The position numbers were made by a program, and so were the translations under genes. The notes beneath the pieces were generated by a model. That model made no database searches. It had not been told where the DNA came from and saw only the letters and a program-made list of their open reading frames with translations. From Siphonodentalium dalli (Eukaryota; Mollusca; Scaphopoda; Gadilida; Siphonodentaliidae), in assembly GCA_032622095.1 (NCBI GenBank), contig CP136062.1, positions 139,210,351 through 139,274,350 on the forward strand: a stretch of 64,000 bases of DNA, given 5' to 3'. Shown in pieces: positions 57,116 through 64,000 of this stretch; the stretch's first letter is position 1, and every line of letters begins with the position of its first letter.

Positions 57116-57701
57116 CAACAATGCCCTAAATAATCAACTCCTTAACCATAGCAGAATTATGGGTAACTTTTCAGGATTTAGTCGGAAATTATGGCTTGTT
57201 GCCATTCATCAGAAAACTCTCAGTAGAGTTTTCCGATGAATGGCAACAAGCCATATTTCCAATTAAATCCTGAAAAATTACACATAATTCTGCTGTGGTT
57301 AACCCTTTACCCAACAGAAGGGCCCTGTGCCAATGCATTCTCTTATATATAGGTCGCCTCGCATATATAAGAGAATGCATTGGCTTAACACATTCAAAAT
57401 TATAAAATTGTTAAAGAATGTAAGAAAAAATGGTAAAAAGTGTTAAAAAAAGATTTTTTTTAGGCCAATGCATTCTCTTATATATGCGAGGCGACCTATG
57501 GTCGACTCGCATATATAAGAGAATGCATTGGCACAGGGCATAACTGTAACTATCACAATGTGGTCAAGGAGCCGGTTCCAATGATATCCATATTTGTATG
57601 GTTCTATTGAATCAGTCCGAAGATATTTTAGGCTGTTGAAGCTTTATTTGGCCGGTTTGTTGGGTAAAGGGTTAAGGAGTTGATTATTTAGGGCATTACT
57701 G
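57116..57701. mobile_element. Family A hairpin MITE interrupted by a TTAA element
   Basis: The outer ends are CAACAATGCCC and GGGCATTACTG (TA follows at 57702-57703). The two halves (57116-57302 and 57672-57701) are separated by the insertion at 57303-57671 within the word gtggTTAAggag. Confidence 0.83.
57303..57671. mobile_element. piggyBac-like MITE nested in family A
   Basis: It starts CCCTTTACCCAACA and ends TGTTGGGTAAAGGG, perfectly inverted, with TTAA on both sides (57299-57302 and 57672-57675). It contains two hairpins of the caatgcattctcttatatat type shared with family B, so it is probably a B relative with different tips. Confidence 0.88.
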
Positions 57702-57925
57702 TACTACTCATTAGAAAAGAAATTCATGGGAAGATTAAGGCAAAACAAACATACTACATGTATTATCAAGAGCAGACTACAAAGTATACAAGTCATAATA
57801 TTTAAAACTATAGAAAGGCTTTGGTGATTTCATGCCTTATTCTCAGCTATGTGAGATACTCTAATAGCTCTAATAGATACCACCCCCCTTAAAGAATTTA
57901 AAAGTCAGTGGAATGAATAAAGATA

Positions 57926-58321
57926 AAGGTACACAATCTGATTAGATGGCCCTGTATAATCAGATTCCAACAAAAACAACATTTCTTCAAAATACACTTA
58001 TAGTTAACAGAATCAATAAATTACCAAAAAAATTATGCTGACCATTGCCAACTCTAGACTAAAATTTTCCAAAACGTGTTATATATCAATATTTTGTTCA
58101 ATGCAATTTGGTATGGAGAGTATGTCGGTCGGCTTGTCGAATATTTGCTAGGCCGCCAAATAGTCCAGGTGGTGAAAAATAACAGATTAAAAAAATTGAT
58201 ATCTGATAACTCTGAGCTTTAATTTGAAGGGTGGCTTCCTGGACTCGAATCAAATATTTGTTACCCCCGAAGCCAAAGAAATAGTAATTATGGGGCATTA
58301 ACTAAATCGGATTATGTATCT
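57926..58321. mobile_element. Family D element
   Basis: It starts AAGGTACACAATCTGATTAG and ends CGGATTATGTATCT. The left TTAA is degraded (ATAA) and the right is kept (TTAAG). The interior has the family words aggccgccaaa and ttacccccgaagccaaagaa. Confidence 0.8.
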
Positions 58322-60428
58322 TTAAGAGAAATAAACAAATTTCATATTGCATGTGTTTGCACATGTTGGCACCTGATCATGTCAATTACTCCAAGCAATG
58401 AAGATACACTATCACAAACTTTGATACATGTATTGCACAATTAGTTCAGAATGAGCAGAGAAAGTACTCATAAGTGAGACAGCACTTGTCCTCTAATCCC
58501 ATTGGCTGTTTAATAATGTATGTGTCATTTACAATGTGTTATCAAATTAGACAAATAAATTTGTTTAAAATAATGGGTCAAACACATTAATTGCTCTGGA
58601 ATTTTTCCTTCATTTCACAAAAGACACAACTGAATATGAGGTAACCACATGGAAGGATGTGTCTCAACAGCTCAAGCTGAATCAGACAGTCCAGTTTCGA
58701 TGTCCCAGAATGGTCAAAATTAGCCAGTATTAGTTAAGATAGTTCATTATATGCAACAAAGTGACAATGTTATTCATATATGTATATATATATTTTCTAA
58801 CTGGGTTATGAGGACTGTCATTTGGATCAGTTACCGGTATGCTAATTCTACCCTCAGTCACAACACCGATAGCCGAAAATTTTACAAATTAGTCATTTGG
58901 AAAGAGAATACTTCATACCTAATAGTAAAGACATTTTCTGTTACCGTTGACATCGTCGTCAAGGACGTTTGTCAATCTAATAGGTTTGTATTGTCCATGA
59001 ACAGGACAAATATTATATTGAACAATTTAAATCCATCTGTAGTTTGCTGTACTTTGCAAAAATAAAGCAATGGGTGTGCAGTAATATATTATATTTTAAC
59101 CCATTAGACAGGGTTTCCGCTACTACGGCAGGCCTCATTCCCCTCACCAACCTTGACTTAATATTGGTCACAAAAGTGCCACAGACCTAGCTCAGTTCCC
59201 TTTTTACACAGGACGAGCGATCACCGACACTGATGATTAACAGATTGCAAGGAATGCTACACTTGGTGCCTGAATAAGACATGATCAGTGGCACGGACCA
59301 TGATTGTGTACAGTTGTCTACACCATCCTGTGTAACGCTTTGTCGGGCGAATATTTATTAGTAATCAGCATCTCGCATTTTAATTTACCGTAGATTACTA
59401 TCAATAAGTCCCAACTTTCTGACCCACTATTCCCCATCAAAATGTGCAATATACATCGTTACGTCATTTGGGTGGGGGTTTATGAGCTACAACCATGAAC
59501 ACATGTCAGTTTTGGCACTCGCTGTCACATTGATTAAATTATTAATAGTTATTATCATGTATTTATTCCCTATCCAATGAATATATAATTATCCATTATA
59601 CGAATCCAGCATGAAGTCATCTCCGTCTGAGGAATGGCTTTTGCTTCTACAAGAATTTGTGTTGATCGGAACTGTGAACAAAATACAAAGAAACCAGGCA
59701 TGCAGAACATGTGTAGCACGTGCTCATCTCATGACGTAACACCTGTTACTGCTAGACAGTGAGACAGCATGTCTTTTGCTAACCGCGGTAGTCTTTGAAG
59801 TCGGCATTTAATATTGCTACTGTTTAAATAAAAGTTGTTGTATCCATCGTGTACTGTTGTGCTTACATGCTTTTGATTCATTAACTTGAGATCTAAGAAA
59901 GACGATCAGTTTTAATTTGGTTTCTATTCAAAGCTTGTATGTACCTGCTTGTCTCAAGTGCAAGGAAATGGCTCCTTTCCAGTGATAAACATCCAAATTT
60001 TCTCCCGACAGGGCGCCTGGTATGTGCTTCCCAGATACGGCCACATTCCCCCAACCCCTAGCGGAAACCCTGCATTAGAGGCATTCAAGCTTAGCATATT
60101 GAAAGGAATAGTGTGAAGCAGATGATAACATAACATACCACCAGCTGATGCATAAAAGTCAATAATGATCACACAGTTAAGTTCACAGACTACATGTCGT
60201 TTAAATGACAGAAACTAACTTCATACACCACAGGAAAGGTTACAGGAAATTGAATCCATAGAGGTAATTATCTGCTTTGATAGGTAACAGTTTGAACATT
60301 GAGAACTGTAGTTAGAAGATTCAGGCATTCACACAGCTTCCGTGCTTCGTAATCCAAATGATATAAATATTTTAACTGGGGAAATGAGGCATTCCTTAGC
60401 CAAACCTGGATTGAATTTTTTAGGGACC
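58322..60428. other. Unassigned intergenic stretch
   Basis: This is the longest repeat-poor stretch in the right part of the window. A 104-codon + strand frame at 58751-59065 ends just before AATAAA (59061-59066), but it is Asn/Ile/Ser-rich without known motifs. A minus-strand frame at 59954-60172 is also unrecognised. An exon of the right-hand gene or a noncoding transcript cannot be excluded. Confidence 0.3.
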
Positions 60429-60909
60429 GACTGACATATGTCAGGCAAGCCTGAGTTTAGTGTGCCTGTCATTTGTAGAATGAGGTCCCCAGAGGGTGAA
60501 TTTAGTGATGCTATCATGCATAGCGGGCTAGCATCACTATATTCACCCTCTGGGGACCTCATTTTGCTTAGGCCTCATCTTCTCTAGAAAGTTTCTTTAT
60601 TATCAAATTTCTATAGAAACACATTGATTCTATTTCTTTTTCAGTTTAGTTTCTCTTTATCCCCAAATTGGCAGATGACACATTGCATAATCAAGGTTTC
60701 CAATGGGTGTACATCACAATATTCACCATTTGGGAACTTTAATCATGGTCTACGTATCCCATAGCAGATGAGGCCATGCAGAATGAGGTCCCCAGAGTGT
60801 GAATTTGGTTATGCTAACCCGCTATGTTGGATAGCATCACTAAATTAACCCTCTGGGGACGTCATTCTGCAAATGACAGGCACACTAAACTCAGGCTTGA
60901 TGTCAGTGA
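60429..60909. mobile_element. Foldback element with two inner hairpins
   Basis: The outer arms (aagcctgagtttagtgtgcc, tgtcatttg.agaatga.gt) are inverted between about 60445 and 60900. Each arm also contains its own hairpin (60478-60566 and 60779-60868) built on aggtccccagagggtgaatt and its complement, so several alternative folds are possible. Confidence 0.8.
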
Positions 60910-61033
60910 CAAACAGGAGGCTGTCTGACATTTTCAAAAGTGTGTCTGACTTTGGTAACTTTGCGAAGAAATTTCCATTTCTCTGACACAAGAAAAATAT
61001 ATCTATTATTTCGTGTTCTTTTTTCGTTGCTCT

Positions 61034-61100
61034 ACAGTATAGATATTATACATCTACAGTATAGATATTATACATTTACAGTATAGATATTATACATTTT
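61034..61100. repeat. 22-bp tandem repeat, three copies
   Basis: Three copies of tacagtatagatattatacat (with c/t change), the first preceded by a partial unit. Confidence 0.85.
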
Positions 61101-61187
61101 TGTAGAATAATATCTGAACATCAGCATTTATTCTATCTGTATCTTTCTCATTTTCCGACCCGCGTAACAAGCTTTCTTTTAGTTTAA

Positions 61188-61625
61188 AGATGCATAAACC
61201 GATTAAGCGCCCCTCAATTACTATTTATTTGGATTCGGGGGTAAAAAATATTTGATTCGAGTCGAGGAATCCACCTATCAAAGCTCAGAGTTATTATATA
61301 TCGATTTTTGAAATCTATTATTATTCATGATCGAGACTTATTAGTGGCCCAGTAAAAAGTCGACAAGCTGACAGTCTCGGACCAAATTGCAGATGAAGAT
61401 GGATAACTCTAAAATCAAGAGGCTTTGTGTTGATAATAAGGCCAAATTTCGTCAAACAACATGTTGATAAATAACACGTTTGGGGAAATTTTATACTATA
61501 TTTGACAGTGGTTAGCATTACTTTTTGGCAATTAATCGATTCTGATAACTGAAGCGGCATTTCTAAAAATGTTGTTGTTGTTGGAATCTGATTATATGGG
61601 GACCATCGAATCGAATTGAGTACCT
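61188..61625. mobile_element. Family D element, complete
   Basis: It starts AGATGCATAAACCGATTAAG and ends AATTGAGTACCT, with TTAA at 61184-61187 and 61626-61629. The 123-codon minus-strand frame is the usual D translation. Confidence 0.85.
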
Positions 61626-61629
61626 TTAA

Positions 61630-62045
61630 TTTTTCCTCTACAGTCCCAGCATTTCTACAAAAAGTGTTATATTTATAACATGAGAAAACCAATTACCGCT
61701 ACTTGTTTGTGCCAAAGATTGCATTAATTTTTGTTTATTTTCTTACTTCGTTGCCTGTGATAAGCATACAAATCATGGTAGTGAACATATTGCTGACAAT
61801 AATACGAATATCTGTTGTTAAGCTCACAAAAATACCGTCAGATATATTGTCAGTCTCAAATACAAACGACTGGACAGTGGGCTTTTGCACCTGACAATGT
61901 CTGATGTAAGGTGGTTAAATCCAGCACAGGGTTACTGATTTTGTAATGAAATATAAAATGTGGCCATCAATTTTGTATGAAAAAATTAATATATAATCAA
62001 AATAGTTGCCTAACACAGTGGCTTAATCATGTATAATCTAATTTA
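61630..62045. other. No recognisable feature
   Basis: A short + strand frame at 61703-61894 looks hydrophobic but has no context. No repeats were seen. Confidence 0.35.
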
Positions 62046-62047
62046 AC

Positions 62048-62245
62048 CCTTTTTTTTTACTAAATACTCATTGGCAAGTAGTTCCCTTAGGAAATGTTCA
62101 GATAATAAGTTTTTAAAAATGGTCATATGAAGGCCGTTATTATTGATATTATTCTCTAAACTTTTCCCATCAATGAATTAGAGTGATGTGCACTTTATTA
62201 TTCTGCTCGCCCGTGTGTCATCTGCTTATATTTCCTAAAGACATA
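62048..62245. mobile_element. Family C fragment, right end lost
   Basis: TTAA precedes CCCTTTTTTTTTACTAAATA; then actcattggcaagtagttccc and ccatcaatgaattagagt match the other C copies. It breaks off near cctaaagacatac. Confidence 0.6.
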
Positions 62246-62262
62246 CCCAGATATACAAACTA

Positions 62263-62447
62263 CATTAATGCCCTAAATAATCGACTCCTTAATCACAGCA
62301 TAATTATGGTTATTTTTTGCCATTCATCGGAAAGCTCTCAGTGAGAGCTTTCCGATGAATGGCAACAAGCCATATTTCCGACTAAATCCCAAAAAATTAC
62401 CCATAATTCTGCTGTGGTTAAGGAGTCAATTATTTAGGACATTACTG
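62263..62447. mobile_element. Family A hairpin MITE, left arm shortened
   Basis: It starts CATTAATGCCC after TA and ends GGACATTACTG, with TA at 62448-62449. The left arm lacks the ggatttagtcgg segment; the right arm is full. Confidence 0.8.
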
Positions 62448-62655
62448 TAAGTTACCTCCATTTGTGTGGATCACAATTCCAAGCCTATTGGTATTCAAAA
62501 TCACTTTTGTCATTTATGGACAGCCTATGAAGGCCAAATGTGCTATGTTTGTTACTGACTGAGCCACTGTGGGCCCCTTCGTATTAACTCTTCAAATAAT
62601 ATTTTAATACTAATATTGAACCATTTGAGACAGATCTAACCTTATAACACTTTAA

Positions 62656-62832
62656 CCCTTTATCTACTAAATATTCACTGATGAGCAGTGAAATTTTCCC
62701 CAACAATGAATTGGCATCCTTTTACTGTCTGTCATCTGCTAATGTTTCCTTAACATCCCTCCAAATTAATAATAGACCATTCCAATGTATACTTTTATAA
62801 TTGAATGGGAGAATCCATTTGTAAGGAAAGGG
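62656..62832. mobile_element. Family C MITE, complete
   Basis: It starts CCCTTTATCTACTAAATATT and ends TTGTAAGGAAAGGG, with TTAA at 62652-62655 and 62833-62836. At 177 bp it is shorter than the 53531 copy through internal loss. Confidence 0.78.
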
Positions 62833-62836
62833 TTAA

Positions 62837-63350
62837 TGACTAAATACTCATTGATAAGTAGTTTGTTTAACTTATTATCTCAGCATTCCCTACAATGACT
62901 GAATAGGAATCGTATATTTTCTGCATTTGTGTTATCAAAACACCTCTCCAAATTAACACTTCCATGACGGGAGCTTCCTGATTTTTGCGAAAACCCTGTG
63001 CCAATGCATTTCTTATATATATAGGGAGACTCGCATATATAAGAGAATGCATTGGCCTAACAATATTTACATTGACCGTATAAGCCAGTGTATTCTCTTA
63101 TATATGTGAGTCTCTCATGGGGGAGCCTCCCATATATAAGAGAATGCATTGGCCTAACAATATTTACCTTGACCATGTACGCCAGTGTATTCTCTTATAT
63201 ATGTGAGGCTCCCCATGGGAGACTCGCATGTATAAGTGAATGAACTGGCACATGATCTTTAATGCTGCACCAGCACAGCTCCCGTCATCAAAGGGTTAAT
63301 AATAGTGAGGTCATTCCTATGTATATTATTATAACTAAATGGAAGAATTC
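62837..63350. mobile_element. Family C element split by a family B insertion
   Basis: The left part (62837-62956: tgactaaatactcattgataagtag ... cctctccaaaTTAA) and the right part (63296-63350: TTAAtaatagtgaggtcattc ... aactaaatggaagaattc) are the two halves of a C element joined at ccaaaTTAAtaatag. Its left TTAA is shared with the preceding copy. Confidence 0.65.
62957..63295. mobile_element. Family B hairpin MITE, complete, three hairpins
   Basis: It starts CACTTCCATGACGGGAGCTT and ends AGCTCCCGTCATCAAAGGG, with TTAA at 62953-62956 and 63296-63299. It carries three successive catatataagagaatgcattgg stems, one more than the other B copies. Confidence 0.85.
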
Positions 63351-63355
63351 ATATA

Positions 63356-63488
63356 CAGTAATGCCCTAATTAATCGACTCCATAACCACAGCAGAATTAT
63401 GGGTAATTTTTCAGGATTTAGTCGGAAATATGGCTTGTTGCCATTCATCGGAAAGCTCTCACTGAGTCGATTAATTAGGGCATTACTG
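63356..63488. mobile_element. Family A solo-arm derivative
   Basis: It starts CAGTAATGCCCTAATTAATC after TA. It has a full left arm to gaaagctctcactgag, then the right tip tcgattaattagggcattactg. This is the same architecture as 47845-47967. Confidence 0.78.
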
Positions 63489-63564
63489 CAGTAATGAAAG
63501 GGTTACCCTACACTGCATGTAATAACATCCATGAAATGGTTACCCTACACTACATGGAATAACA
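63489..63564. repeat. Tandem duplication of about 36 bp downstream of the right-hand gene
   Basis: The word gttaccctacactgcatg followed by taataacatccatgaaa is repeated as gttaccctacactacatg followed by gaataacatca. It abuts the stop codon of the minus-strand exon, so it lies in that gene's 3' UTR. Confidence 0.65.
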
Positions 63565-64000
63565 TCAGACAGTCTTCTTGTTCTCAGGACTCTCGGGTGA
63601 TCTAATTATAGTTTGCAGACTGGAATCTTCCTTATTTGGCACTGATGGAAGCACTTCAGAATGTGGAAGAGAAACGTCACTGGAAGGCGATTCATCGTCG
63701 GAGTCTCTATCATTACAAGAGTGTGTGGTATCAATGAATGAATACTGTATGGTCTCTGGTTCAGGGCCAGGAGATCCTGGACTGACTGGATGAGTCCTAA
63801 AGTCTACTCGGGAAATATCACCAGATAGATCCGCTTCAGACTCATGACTGATTTTCTTTGTTCCACAAGTGAGCTCAATTCCAGGTTCTCCAAAGGAACC
63901 AAACTGCATATGACATGCTGCATGTCCTGGTGAATCAGGCCCATACAATTTAGATGAATGAATATTAGCATCAATTGTTTCGCAGGTTTTGGCATTCACA
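63565..64000 (-). CDS. Last coding exon of an unidentified gene, continuing off the window
   Basis: The frame is open on the - strand from the window edge to TGA at 63565-63567 (about 144 residues). No start or acceptor lies inside the window, so the exon is cut by the edge. The protein is hydrophilic with no membrane segment: a Cys- and His-containing part (HAACHMQFGSF, ELTCGTKK) followed by an acidic, Ser/Pro-rich tail with SPGSPGPEPE, DRDSDDESPSSD and SPESPENKKTV at the end. Such tails are typical of cytoplasmic C-termini or regulatory regions with many possible phosphorylation sites, but I do not recognise the family. It converges with the G-alpha gene. A minus-strand AATAAA lies at 62194-62199, about 1.4 kb downstream; no nearer one was seen. 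Confidence 0.6.
   Translation of the reverse strand, partial: VNAKTCETIDANIHSSKLYGPDSPGHAACHMQFGSFGEPGIELTCGTKKISHESEADLSGDISRVDFRTHPVSPGSPGPEPETIQYSFIDTTHSCNDRDSDDESPSSDVSLPHSEVLPSVPNKEDSSLQTIIRSPESPENKKTV

Noticed and set aside
58751-59066. 104-codon frame followed by AATAAA as a small gene
   Set aside because: The composition is AT-driven (Asn, Ile, Tyr), there is no clear motif, and the hexamer overlaps the stop; not supported without transcripts.
61321-61692. 123-codon minus-strand ORF
   Set aside because: It is the translation of a family D element; near-identical peptides occur in other D copies (14043, 44588, 35053).

Overview
This window is animal nuclear DNA, AT-rich and very repeat-dense. 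The one gene that can be read with confidence has six spliced exons at the standard metazoan G-alpha intron positions. The remaining sequence is dominated by small DNA-transposon relics, foldback elements, minisatellites and LINE scraps. The texture suggests a marine invertebrate (deuterostome or lophotrochozoan), but the sequence alone does not name the organism. No bacterial, phage, CRISPR or organellar features were seen.

Gene content. (1) A divergent heterotrimeric G protein alpha subunit runs on the + strand. Its exons are 12587-12771, 15942-16204, 22244-22372, 34703-34832, 36095-36248 and 42732-42916. The reading frame is open across all junctions and encodes 348 residues from the P-loop glycine to the stop. 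The first exon (N-terminus, about 40 residues) was not found and probably lies upstream of the window. All GTP-binding motifs are present, but the P-loop is GGASSGKST, switch II is DVAGQ and the C-terminus is KTGMC. The helical domain carries an extra block of about 32-35 residues. (2) The last coding exon of an unidentified gene enters from the right edge on the - strand (63565-64000), so the two genes converge tail to tail. (3) A broken LINE reverse-transcriptase tail (1794-2180, - strand) and a Harbinger-like DNA transposon with a broken acidic ORF (10593-12057) are the other protein-coding traces.

Layout. 1-12.6 kb: MITEs, a LINE fragment, a foldback, a hAT-like element and the Harbinger-like element, probably all within intron 1 or 5' flank. 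12.6-42.9 kb: the G-alpha gene, with introns of 0.7-12.3 kb. Its introns hold a 4.6-kb foldback with arms of about 1 kb, a 951-bp palindrome just before the last exon, two copies of a 0.5-kb TTAA-flanked element, a hAT-like element with a perfect 8-bp target duplication, and several minisatellites. 42.9-63.5 kb: 3' UTR and intergenic DNA packed with hairpin MITEs.

Several unrelated-looking short families (B, C, D, F and J below) are flanked by TTAA, as expected for piggyBac-type mobilisation. One family (A) is flanked by TA, as for Tc1/mariner. Insertions nested inside each other give a relative order of activity. Family letters used below: A = TA-flanked hairpin; B and C = TTAA hairpins with CCCTTTC-type ends; D = TTAA element with AGGTACTC/AGATGCAT ends; E = hAT-like; F = TTAA element with AGGCACGGGCGG ends; J = TTAA element with AGGCCCAC ends.
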